Made by a program: the position numbers and the translations under genes
Assembly: GCF_020733705.1 (NCBI RefSeq)
Contig: NZ_JAJFZM010000001.1
Location: 248,001 to 312,000, forward strand
Direction: 5' to 3'
DNA length: 64,000 bases
Origin: Nocardia australiensis
Lineage (GTDB): Bacteria > Actinomycetota > Actinomycetes > Mycobacteriales > Mycobacteriaceae
Notes under the pieces: model-generated
The model's database searches: none
What the model saw: the letters and a program-made list of their open reading frames with translations, nothing else
Told to the model about the DNA's origin: nothing
Shown: in pieces, positions 8,505 through 15,809 of the stretch
How the letters are laid out: each line of letters starts with the position of its first letter
Numbering within the stretch: position 1 is the first letter of the stretch

Positions 8505-9470
8505 ATGAACGACACCCCCGCCCGACTGCTGCGACTGCTGTCGCTGTTGCAGACACCGCGCGAATGGCCGGGCAGCGAACTCGCCGATCGGCTCGGCGTC
8601 ACCGATCGCACGGTGCGCCGCGATGTCGACCGGCTGCGCGAACTCGGATACCCGGTGGAGGCGACGATGGGCGCGCTGGGCGGCTATCGATTGGTCGCGG
8701 GGTCGGCAATGCCACCGCTGCTGGTGGATGATGACGAGGCGGTCGCCATCGCGGTTGGATTGCGTGCCGCCGCCGGGGCGGCCGTCGCGGGTATCGAAGA
8801 GGCGTCGGTGCGCGCACTGGCAAAGGTGGAGCAGGTGCTGCCCGCCAAACTGCGCAGGCGCGTGCGCGTGCTCGGCGCGGCCCTGGTGACGCCCACCGAG
8901 ACCGGCCCTACCGTAGATCCAGAAACGCTCGCGGCCCTGGCGACGGCCGTAACCAACAGGGAGCGAGTACGTTTCGCCTATCGCAGCGGCGACGGCGGCG
9001 AAACCGCGCGGCATGTCGAGCCCGCCGGGCTCGTCACCTCCCGCCGCCGCTGGTATCTCGTCGGCTACGACATCGAACGTGACAGCTGGCGCGTCTTCCG
9101 GCTCGACCGTGTCGAGCATCCACGCGCCACCGGCGCCCGCAGCACGCCGCGCGACCTTCCCGCCGCAGATCCCGCCGCCTATGTCGCAGGACGCCGAACC
9201 AACTGGGGCACACCAACTTTTCACGCGAAGGTGTCGATTCAGGCACCCGCCGCGCGGATCATCGGCCGCTTGGGCGACGACCCCGGTGAGGTGATAGCGA
9301 CAGGCGACACTTCGTGTCGCCTCGACTCCACCCGTGACGATTCACCGGAGTGGTTGGCACACCGCCTGATCGGGCTCGGCGTCGACTTCCGCGTACATGA
9401 GCCACCCGCATTGATCGCTGAGCTCCGCACCCTCACCGCACGGCTCGATCGTGCGATCGGCACGCCGTGA
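8505..9470 (+). CDS. HTH + WYL domain transcriptional regulator
   Basis: A 321-residue YafY-like regulator. The winged helix-turn-helix at about residues 4-60 reads SELADRLGVTDRTVRRDVDRLRELGYPVEA, with a GGYRL wing. The WYL ligand-sensing domain is in the middle; its name-giving Trp-Tyr-Leu is present in RRRWYLVGYDIERDSWRVFRLDRV. A C-terminal WCX-like extension follows. WYL domains usually sense nucleotides or small ligands. The start chosen is the ATG at 8505 (MNDTPARLLRLLSLL); an in-frame ATG at 8484 falls inside the palindrome and is less likely. It is divergent from the epoxide hydrolase, its likely target. Confidence 0.9.
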   Translation: MNDTPARLLRLLSLLQTPREWPGSELADRLGVTDRTVRRDVDRLRELGYPVEATMGALGGYRLVAGSAMPPLLVDDDEAVAIAVGLRAAAGAAVAGIEEASVRALAKVEQVLPAKLRRRVRVLGAALVTPTETGPTVDPETLAALATAVTNRERVRFAYRSGDGGETARHVEPAGLVTSRRRWYLVGYDIERDSWRVFRLDRVEHPRATGARSTPRDLPAADPAAYVAGRRTNWGTPTFHAKVSIQAPAARIIGRLGDDPGEVIATGDTSCRLDSTRDDSPEWLAHRLIGLGVDFRVHEPPALIAELRTLTARLDRAIGTP

Positions 9471-9498
9471 ACCGCACAGTCGGCCGCATGGCAAAACA

Positions 9499-10404
9499 TC
9501 AGTCGGACAAGCGGATACGAAGTACTGTGCCGCTCTCGGTTCCGGCGAGGAGTTCGCCGCCGTTATCTGGGTCCGCGACGACCGAGGTCATCGGCTGGTC
9601 GTTCAGCACGGCACAGGCGGTGCCGCCGGCCGGGTCGATGCGGACCAGCCGGCCGGAGAGGGTGGCTACGTAGAGGATGCCGTCGTGGTCGATCAGGTCG
9701 TCCGCGAAATCGGGGATGCCAGGCAGCGTCGAGGACAGCTCGGCGACGACCGATCGCACCGCGGGGTCGTCGATCGACATGCGCAGCACCCGGCCGAGCG
9801 AGCTGCCATTCGCGGTCAGATAGATCGAACGATCACGCACGACAATGCCATTGGCCCCGGGCACGGCCGCTCGCGCGGTCCAGTCCCGGTCGACGGCGCC
9901 GTCCGGGAGTATCCGCATCACACCGGCCAGCGATGCGACGTAGAGATTGCCCGCCGCATCGAAGGCAGCACCATTGGGCATGGCGCTGAAGCCGGAGGCG
10001 AACGGCTGAGACTGCGGGGCGGCGGCTGTCGGATCGAAACGGACGATCCCACCCGGGCTGATCGCGCTGGTCGGCGAGTTACCGTAGACGGTGTAGAGCA
10101 TTCCGTCGGGCCCGAGGCGGATGGCGCCGGGGAAGTCGACATGCACTCGCGCGGTAAGCGTTCCCGCGCTGTCATAACGCTGCACCTCGTTGCGATAGAC
10201 GCGCGAAACCCACAGGTTTCCCTGTTTGTCGTAGGTGACGTTCTCCGACCAGTCGAGCACCGGAATTCCCGCCGGTACGGCGGTGGCAGCCCGCGCGGGC
10301 GCACATCCGGTGACCGGGTCGGCGATGGCGGACGGTGCGCCGACCCCGCCGCAGGCCAGGGCGACCAGCGCGATAACCAGCCAGGAAAGATGGAGTTTGC
10401 TCAA
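9499..10404 (-). CDS. Secreted SMP-30/NHL-like beta-propeller protein
   Basis: A 301-residue exported protein built of repeated beta-propeller blades: the recurring pattern DxxGNLWV, GPDGMLYTV, DAAGNLYVA, DHDGILYVA, NGGELLAG appears about every 45 residues. This fits the SMP-30/gluconolactonase-like or NHL fold. The N-terminus is a signal peptide (SKLHLSWLVIALVALACGG) with a likely cleavage after SAIA. The start is a TTG at 10404, four bases after GAGGTG; no ATG or GTG is available near the signal sequence. No metal-binding or lactonase residues could be assigned with confidence, so activity is open. It is convergent with the WYL regulator gene (28 bp apart). Confidence 0.78.
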   Translation of the reverse strand: MSKLHLSWLVIALVALACGGVGAPSAIADPVTGCAPARAATAVPAGIPVLDWSENVTYDKQGNLWVSRVYRNEVQRYDSAGTLTARVHVDFPGAIRLGPDGMLYTVYGNSPTSAISPGGIVRFDPTAAAPQSQPFASGFSAMPNGAAFDAAGNLYVASLAGVMRILPDGAVDRDWTARAAVPGANGIVVRDRSIYLTANGSSLGRVLRMSIDDPAVRSVVAELSSTLPGIPDFADDLIDHDGILYVATLSGRLVRIDPAGGTACAVLNDQPMTSVVADPDNGGELLAGTESGTVLRIRLSD

Positions 10405-10509
10405 CTGGCACCTCGGCTCCGGAACGAACTGGTTGTCCGGCAGTCTAGCCGTTTTGCCGATTCGGTCACGAAGTCGACTGATACGCGGAAGTTTTGACAC
10501 TATCGACGA

Positions 10510-11226
10510 ATGCCATTTTTCGACGGCGCTCGCGGCCGTATGCATTATCGGCGCTGGCCGACCGATGGGATGGGCGTGATCGTCCTGCTGCCGGGGATCG
10601 GGCAGCACAGCGGGCACTATCACCGCTTCGCCCGGACACCGCGCGCCATGGGGATCGAGGTGTGGGCGCTGGACACCTCCGGACACGGGTTGAGCGAGGG
10701 CGATGCGAACAATCCTGGCACCCTCACCGAGTTGGTGGCGGACGCGACGATGCTGGTCGAGCTGGTGCGGTCGGAGCTGCCCGAAGTGCCGTTGATCCTG
10801 ATGGGCCATTCCCTTGGGGCGGTTACGGCCCTGGGCACGCTCGGCGCCGCGATACCGGATCCCGGCTCGACCACTGAGGGGGCGGTGGCGGCGGATTACC
10901 CACGCGCCCAGAGTCTTTCACCGGGCACACTGGCCGGGATGGTGCTGTCCGGGGTGCCGAAGCGAGCACTCGGGGGCGGTACGCCGGGCGCCGCGGGTTC
11001 ACCACTGCCCGAGACGCTTCCGGTGCTGGCACTGCACGGCGTCGACGACCGTCGCGCGCCCATAGACGCGATGAGGGTCTGGACTGGACGCCACGAATCG
11101 GTAGATTTACGGGAGTACTCAGGCGCCGGGCACGATCTGCTCCATGAACCGGTGCATGCGCGGGTCGCCGCCGACATCGTGGAATGGGTGCGGGGTGTGG
11201 TCGTGGGGTTGGCACGGCATCGGTAA
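10510..11226 (+). CDS. Alpha/beta hydrolase (serine hydrolase, monoacylglycerol-lipase-like)
   Basis: A 238-residue cytoplasmic serine hydrolase. Nucleophile Ser101 in GHSLG, acid residue Asp179 or Asp180 in HGVDDRRAPID, and His208 in GAGHDLLHEP form the triad. The N-terminal block LLPGIGQHSGHY and LDTSGHGLSEG matches the serine aminopeptidase S33/monoacylglycerol lipase pattern (HGxxxHSxRY, DxxGHGxS). The lid region is short. ATG start, 105 bp from the divergent propeller gene. The substrate is probably a lipid ester (inference). It is followed after 35 bp by the type VII cassette on the same strand, and may share a transcript with it. Confidence 0.88.
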   Translation: MPFFDGARGRMHYRRWPTDGMGVIVLLPGIGQHSGHYHRFARTPRAMGIEVWALDTSGHGLSEGDANNPGTLTELVADATMLVELVRSELPEVPLILMGHSLGAVTALGTLGAAIPDPGSTTEGAVAADYPRAQSLSPGTLAGMVLSGVPKRALGGGTPGAAGSPLPETLPVLALHGVDDRRAPIDAMRVWTGRHESVDLREYSGAGHDLLHEPVHARVAADIVEWVRGVVVGLARHR

Positions 11227-11261
11227 CCGAATGCAGCATGATGAGGAAGGGGGACTGCGAT

Positions 11262-11642
11262 ATGTCATCGGATGTGACAGCCTTGAATACCGCGGTCGAC
11301 GAGGGGCAACTGTGGATCGACGGCCTGCTGGTCGCCGAGGGCGCGCCCGAACGATGCGCCCGCCACTACGAACAACTCGCCGATCGAGTCGAAGCGCAGA
11401 TCCAGGTGCTCAGTGCGGCGGCCTCGCTCCCCGGGTTCGGTGGGTTCGGCTCCGGTGAGTCGCTGCGCCGTGGGTTCGAGAACAAGGCAGGCAGTGCCAT
11501 GACCGAGCTACAGAGCTACGCCGCCTCCGCCAGAGAACTCGCGCAAACCTTCCGCGCCGCCGCGGCGGCGTATGCGCAGGCCGACATCGACTCGGCGGCA
11601 GCGGTCGGTCGGATCGAGACGGCGGGGGTCACGCATGCGTAA
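11262..11642 (+). CDS. PE-like type VII secretion substrate with YxxxD signal
   Basis: A 126-residue all-helical protein. Its C-terminal helix carries the general type VII secretion signal YxxxD (Tyr104 to Asp108, YAQAD), preceded by an Ala-rich helix. The N-terminal helix (LNTAVDEGQLWIDGLLVAEG) and a Gly-rich turn (GFGGFGSGESLRRGFE) complete a helical hairpin. In PE/PPE and EsxA/EsxB pairs one chain supplies YxxxD/E and the other WxG; here the next gene supplies WxG. The ATG at 11262 sits after an AGGAAGGGGG stretch. The gene overlaps the next by eight bases (ATGCGTAA), so translation is probably coupled. Sequence length and motif support the call, although no PE signature at the N-terminus is visible. 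Confidence 0.75.
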   Translation: MSSDVTALNTAVDEGQLWIDGLLVAEGAPERCARHYEQLADRVEAQIQVLSAAASLPGFGGFGSGESLRRGFENKAGSAMTELQSYAASARELAQTFRAAAAAYAQADIDSAAAVGRIETAGVTHA

Positions 11643-12912
11643 GATGCCGCGCGGCTACGAACGGGGTGCCCACCGGACCGATCCGGACTACGCACCGAGC
11701 GTGGAAATCTTCGACAACCTGACCCATCAGGAAATCCACACCGGCGTACAGCAACTCGATCCGGCGGCGCTCTCGACGGGCAGGCAGGCCTGGCAGGGAT
11801 CGGCCACCGGGGTTGCCGAAGCCGTCGAGCAGGCGCATTCGGAGATCCGGTCCGCTATCGCGGATGGCTGGCGTGGTGGCGCGGCGCAACAGGCGGCCGA
11901 TGCGGTGCGTTCGTTCGAGCAAACCGGGCAGCAGCTCGCGGACGTGATGGCGACCGTCGCACAGCGGCTCGGTCAGGCAGGCGACGCCGCGGAGGCATTG
12001 CGCGCCGCCGTCGCCGAACCCTCCAGCACCACACCGGATCTCGCGGCGGCGCTACTGGACCCGAGCCAAGCCACCAACAACGCCACCATGCAGAAGGCCA
12101 CCGAGCACTCGCGCCAGGATGTGGTGGCGGCGATGGACAGCATCTACACAAATGCGTTTATCCCCAGCGGATCCGGCATTCCAGCCTTCCCCGGCTCCGA
12201 GGTGTCCACCGCCCCCGAGCCGACAGACAGCACACCAGCCGCGATCGTCGCGCCGGTGCCGATCAGCGCGGACAGTGCGGGAATCTTTGTCGCACAGCCG
12301 GTTTCCGCATCGATGTCGGTGACCGGTCCGGTCGTGACGCCGGACCAGCAGACCACACCCGCCACGACCGCCACCGAACCGGCACCGGCGGCGACACCGA
12401 CGACGAGTCCGCTCGCCACCCCCGCCGCCACCGGCCCGGCACCCGTCGCGCCCCCGACGGTTCCGGCCGCCGCGCAGGCTCCGACGCCGGTCGCGGCAGC
12501 AATCGCAGCACAGGACACCGCGCGTATCGGCCCAGGCACACCTGTTACCGCCGCCTCGGCGTCCCCTCAGGTCACCGTCCCGACCATGCCGGGCACCGCC
12601 ACCGGCCCAGCGCACGACGAGCGCAAACGTGAAGAACGCAAAAGCGATTCCAACGGCGACGCGGTCACCGGCGTCGGCGCGGGCGCGATGGGTGGTCTCA
12701 TGGGCGGCGCGCTGGCCGCGACCGAGACCCCGAGGCAGGGCGGTTCGAGCACGGTGGCTCGGCCCACGCCCCCGGAAGACGAGGACGACGACCTGCATTT
12801 CATCGATGACGAGCTGACCTTCCTCGAACCGGCCGACGAGTCGGGTGAGCTGATCGGCGCGATGGACCCGACAACACCGGCGGTACTCGGCGAGTGGAGC
12901 GAACTGGAGTGA
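11635..12912 (+). CDS. PPE-like/WXG100 type VII substrate with long Pro/Ala/Thr tail
   Basis: A 425-residue protein. The N-terminal ~190 residues are helical with the WxG turn at Trp79 (DGWRGGAAQQAADAV), the hallmark of PPE and WXG100 type VII substrates. The following ~170 residues are low-complexity Pro/Ala/Thr. A short Gly/Ala hydrophobic patch (GAGAMGGLMGGALA) follows, then an acidic C-terminal tail (EDEDDDLHFIDDELTFLEPADE). The tail resembles those of EspB/EspC-type exported proteins more than classical PPE tails. It should dimerise with the preceding YxxxD protein and be bound by the next protein, an EspG-like chaperone. Its stop overlaps the next GTG by four bases. Confidence 0.78.
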   Translation: MRKMPRGYERGAHRTDPDYAPSVEIFDNLTHQEIHTGVQQLDPAALSTGRQAWQGSATGVAEAVEQAHSEIRSAIADGWRGGAAQQAADAVRSFEQTGQQLADVMATVAQRLGQAGDAAEALRAAVAEPSSTTPDLAAALLDPSQATNNATMQKATEHSRQDVVAAMDSIYTNAFIPSGSGIPAFPGSEVSTAPEPTDSTPAAIVAPVPISADSAGIFVAQPVSASMSVTGPVVTPDQQTTPATTATEPAPAATPTTSPLATPAATGPAPVAPPTVPAAAQAPTPVAAAIAAQDTARIGPGTPVTAASASPQVTVPTMPGTATGPAHDERKREERKSDSNGDAVTGVGAGAMGGLMGGALAATETPRQGGSSTVARPTPPEDEDDDLHFIDDELTFLEPADESGELIGAMDPTTPAVLGEWSELE

Positions 12913-13667
12913 GCTGGACGCTCACGCCGGACCAGTTCGCGCTGGCCTGGGCGCGCACGGATGGTGATCGAATCCCCTATCCCCTCGCGGTGCGTCTATC
13001 GGCGCGCGACAGCGTGGAACGGGCCGCGCAGCTGCCCACCCTGGAGCAGTGGTGCGACCGGACGCTCGATGCCGACCTCGAGGCGGCGCTGCGGCTGCTT
13101 GGCAGTTCGACGGTGCTGATCGAAATCTTCGGACGGGCGCCCGACGCCAGCGCCGTTCGCCTGGTGCGGGTGCTCGGCGCGAGTTCGGGGAACATATCGG
13201 TCGTCGCCGCACAGCGGGCAGGCGCGACGCCCGAGCGTGGCGGCGATATCCGATTGTTCGTCGGAGGCGCGAAAAGCCTGTCCGCCAGGATGGTTTCGAT
13301 GTTGCCGGAGAACACTCCCGGCACCACGCCGCGCCTGACCGCGCCGCAGGACCGAGTCAAGGAAGACAGCCGTGACCTGGTGACCGTGCCGGTCTCCGGC
13401 CCGACGGTATCGGCACGTATCCGCAGAATGCTGAGCCGGCCGCGTGCGGGCATCGGCCAGATCGTGGTCTCGGTACGGCGCGCCAACGGCGAACTACGCC
13501 CGTTCGGGGTGCTGTGCTGGATCGACGTAGCGGGCGACGGCCGGTACGTGGTGCGCACCGGTGCTGATGTCGACATCGTGCCGGTCACCGCGGAACTCTT
13601 TGCCGCCCAGCTCAGTCCGATGGTGACCGCGGCCGAACGCGCCGTCGCCCACGCCGAACGCTGGTGA
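12909..13667 (+). CDS. EspG-family type VII secretion chaperone
   Basis: A 252-residue protein of the EspG (ESX secretion-associated) family. These proteins bind the tip of PE-PPE dimers in the cytosol and deliver them to the ESX ATPase. The N-terminal WTLTPDQFALAWARTDGDRIPYPL matches the EspG opening (a Phe-Trp core followed by a Pro-Leu strand). The long beta-sheet core and the C-terminal strand with RRANGELRPFGVLCWIDVAGDGRYVV are typical. The GTG at 12909 overlaps the upstream TGA (GTGA), tying its translation to the substrate genes. No EccA-E, mycosin or Esx core gene is in the window, so it must serve a machine encoded elsewhere. Confidence 0.82.
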   Translation: MSWTLTPDQFALAWARTDGDRIPYPLAVRLSARDSVERAAQLPTLEQWCDRTLDADLEAALRLLGSSTVLIEIFGRAPDASAVRLVRVLGASSGNISVVAAQRAGATPERGGDIRLFVGGAKSLSARMVSMLPENTPGTTPRLTAPQDRVKEDSRDLVTVPVSGPTVSARIRRMLSRPRAGIGQIVVSVRRANGELRPFGVLCWIDVAGDGRYVVRTGADVDIVPVTAELFAAQLSPMVTAAERAVAHAERW

Positions 13668-13679
13668 GGCGCAACCACT

Positions 13680-14231
13680 GTGCGCGGCGACGTTTACGGT
13701 GTGGGAGTGCCCCTCTACGAATTCGAAGGCAAGCGGCCACAGGTCGATCCGACCGCGTTTGTCGCGGCCACTGCCACACTGATCGGTGACGTGCGGGTGG
13801 AGGCAGGTGCCTCCATCTGGTACGGCGCGGTACTGCGTGCGGATCTCGCGCCGATCACCATCCGGGAACGCGCCAATGTGCAGGACAACGCGGTGCTGCA
13901 CGTTCCGCCGGACGTGCCGATGGAGATCGGCCCCGGCGCGACGATCGCGCACAGTGTGGTTTTCCACGGCGCCTCGGTCGGCGCGGAATCCATCGTCGGC
14001 AACAGCAGTACGGTGCTCGACATGGCCGAGATCGGCGCGGGCACCATGATCGCCGCGCACTCGCTGGTCGCGCCGTACGCGAAAATCCCTGACGGCGTAC
14101 TGGCCGCGGGCGCACCCGCCGAAATCAAGAAGCCGATCGCGGGCACCCAGGCCGAAGGCTGGGTGAAACTCAATCCGGGCTTCTACGCGGAGCTTGCGCA
14201 ACGCCACCGCAACGGCATCACCGAGGTCTGA
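13680..14231 (+). CDS. Gamma-carbonic anhydrase-like left-handed beta-helix protein
   Basis: A 183-residue hexapeptide-repeat protein. Repeats (for example IGDVRVEAGASIWYGAVLRAD, IGPGATI, IGAGTMI) make a left-handed beta-helix. Three His expected for zinc binding in the gamma class are present: His74 (AVLHV), His91 (IAHS) and His96 (VFHG). Many bacterial members (YrdA, CaiE, PaaY) have this motif, and their activity ranges from carbonic anhydrase to thioesterase, so the reaction is uncertain. The GTG at 13680 is one possible start; a GTG at 13707, giving PLYEFEGKRP directly, matches the family's usual N-terminus better. It lies 12 bp after the EspG-like gene and may be transcribed with it. 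Confidence 0.88.
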   Translation: MRGDVYGVGVPLYEFEGKRPQVDPTAFVAATATLIGDVRVEAGASIWYGAVLRADLAPITIRERANVQDNAVLHVPPDVPMEIGPGATIAHSVVFHGASVGAESIVGNSSTVLDMAEIGAGTMIAAHSLVAPYAKIPDGVLAAGAPAEIKKPIAGTQAEGWVKLNPGFYAELAQRHRNGITEV

Positions 14232-14257
14232 CCGGGACAACGCCTCGGCGCGGCGAT

Positions 14258-14881
14258 TCACCGCAACAGCGCGGTGACTTCGGCGTCCCCGAGTTGATGG
14301 AAATCCCGATACGCGGCGCCGACACCGCCGAGGATGCGCGGCACCAGCGGACAGATCACCTCGTCGGCCTCCGCTTCGACGCGGTCCAGTGCCTCGGCGG
14401 AGGACACCGGCACCGCGACCACAATGCGCGCGGGCTGCTGTCGTCGCACCACGCGGCAGGCGACCATGACGGTCGCTCCGGTGGCCATACCGTCGTCGAC
14501 GATCACGACGGTGCGCCCGCTCGGCGTAATGGGTTTCGCGTCACCGCGCAATACGAGCCTGCGGCGCTCCAACTCGATGCGCTCCGCTTCCTCGACCTCT
14601 GCGCACTGATGCGGCGTGATTCCGGTGTGCGCCAGCACATCCGGATTCAGGACCCGAACGCCGCCCTCACCGATAGCGCCCATCGCCAGCTCCGGCTGCC
14701 ACGGCACACCGAGCTTGCGGACCAGCAGAATATCGAGATCACCGCCGATAACCTCACGCACCGCGGCCGCCACCGGAATGCCGCCCCGAGGCAACCCGAG
14801 CACCAGCGGTTGCGACGCACGCAAGTACTCCAGTTCGATACCCAGCGCGCGACCGGCCGATGCCCGATCGGTGTAGACCAT
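14258..14881 (-). CDS. Phosphoribosyltransferase family protein
   Basis: A 207-residue type I phosphoribosyltransferase-fold protein. The PRPP loop reads VVIVDDGMATGAT (about 125-137), preceded by LPRGGIPVAA, the family's first substrate loop. The flexible loop region holds LVRKLGVPWQPELAMGAIGEGG. This form, with RKLGxPxxPExAxGAI, is the stand-alone predicted phosphoribosyltransferase often annotated ComF-like or 'putative phosphoribosyl transferase' near universal stress or alpha/beta hydrolase genes. Its nucleobase is unknown. It starts 11 bp after the stop of the nitrilase gene on the same strand, so the two form an operon. It is convergent with the carbonic-anhydrase-like gene. Confidence 0.88.
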   Translation of the reverse strand: MVYTDRASAGRALGIELEYLRASQPLVLGLPRGGIPVAAAVREVIGGDLDILLVRKLGVPWQPELAMGAIGEGGVRVLNPDVLAHTGITPHQCAEVEEAERIELERRRLVLRGDAKPITPSGRTVVIVDDGMATGATVMVACRVVRRQQPARIVVAVPVSSAEALDRVEAEADEVICPLVPRILGGVGAAYRDFHQLGDAEVTALLR

Positions 14882-14892
14882 CCAGGCCGACG

Positions 14893-15747
14893 CTACTCCG
14901 CTACGCGCTCGCTAATCGCGAATCGCCGCAATGCCAGGCTGGGGTTGGTGGTGCGTACCGCGGCCAGGTACTCCAGGTCGATTCCGGCGGTCAGTACGCC
15001 TGGCTCGTCACCGAGTTCGGCGAGCACACCGCCTGCCGGATCGATGATCATCGACGCGCCCGCGCCACGCGGCGCGCACTGATCGGCGGCGGCGACGTAC
15101 ACGGTGTTCTCGATCGCGCGGGCGCGCAATAGCGTCGTCCACTGATCTACCTTCGCCGGACCCGGAATCCACTGCGCGGGCAGCACCAATACCTGGGCGC
15201 CCGCCGCGGCGAGGCGACGGAAGCCCTCGGGGAACCGTAGGTCGAAACAGGTCTGCATGCCGAAGCTCACACTGTCGATCGTGAATGTGGCGGGTGTCTC
15301 GATTTCACCCGCCTCGACGACATCGGATTCGAGATGCCCGAACGCGTCGTAGAGGTGCACCTTCCGGTAGCGCGTGATCAGCGCGCCGCCGGGGTCGAGC
15401 GCGACGAGGGTGTTGCGAATCCGGTGCGCTTCCGGTGCCACCCGCTCGACTATTCCGGCGATCAGATACACCCCGAATTCACGCGCGATGGCGCCGAGAC
15501 CGGCGACGAATGGGCCGGTCAGCGGTTCGGCGACGGCCACGACGCGCTCGTCGAGCCGGGACACGGCAAACATCGAGTATTCGGGTGCGACGACCACTTT
15601 CGCACCGCGCTGCGCGGCCACCCGGACATGCTCGCGCAAGGTCGTCAGATTGGCCGACGGGTCTTTCGCCGGCGCGAACTGAACCACCGCCACATCCAGC
15701 GCGGACGTCGCGGGGGCCTGATGTGTGGAGGCGCTATCGGGTCGCAT
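14893..15747 (-). CDS. Carbon-nitrogen hydrolase (nitrilase superfamily amidase)
   Basis: A 284-residue amide-cleaving enzyme. The catalytic triad is complete: Glu56 (APEYSMF), Lys129 (YRKVHLYD) and Cys167 (QTCFDLRFPE). The DLRFPE context is typical of Nit1/Nit2 and related omega-amidase or deaminated-glutathione-amidase branches, so a repair or small-molecule amidase role is more likely than true nitrilase activity (inference). The ATG at 15747 is preferred over an upstream in-frame start at 15810, which would overlap the divergent deaD start. It is first in an operon with the phosphoribosyltransferase. The 62 bp to deaD hold both promoters and a GGTGGC/GCCACC hairpin. Confidence 0.9.
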   Translation of the reverse strand: MRPDSASTHQAPATSALDVAVVQFAPAKDPSANLTTLREHVRVAAQRGAKVVVAPEYSMFAVSRLDERVVAVAEPLTGPFVAGLGAIAREFGVYLIAGIVERVAPEAHRIRNTLVALDPGGALITRYRKVHLYDAFGHLESDVVEAGEIETPATFTIDSVSFGMQTCFDLRFPEGFRRLAAAGAQVLVLPAQWIPGPAKVDQWTTLLRARAIENTVYVAAADQCAPRGAGASMIIDPAGGVLAELGDEPGVLTAGIDLEYLAAVRTTNPSLALRRFAISERVAE

Positions 15748-15809
15748 ACGTCTCACGGTATTGGCCCGGTGGCTGGGAGGGCCACCATGAGGCAGTAAAC
15801 TCCTGGTCA

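Noticed and set aside
12052..12798. 248-codon minus-strand reading frame opposite the PPE-like gene
   Set aside because: Low-complexity Gly/Arg composition created by the repetitive Pro/Ala/Thr codons on the plus strand.
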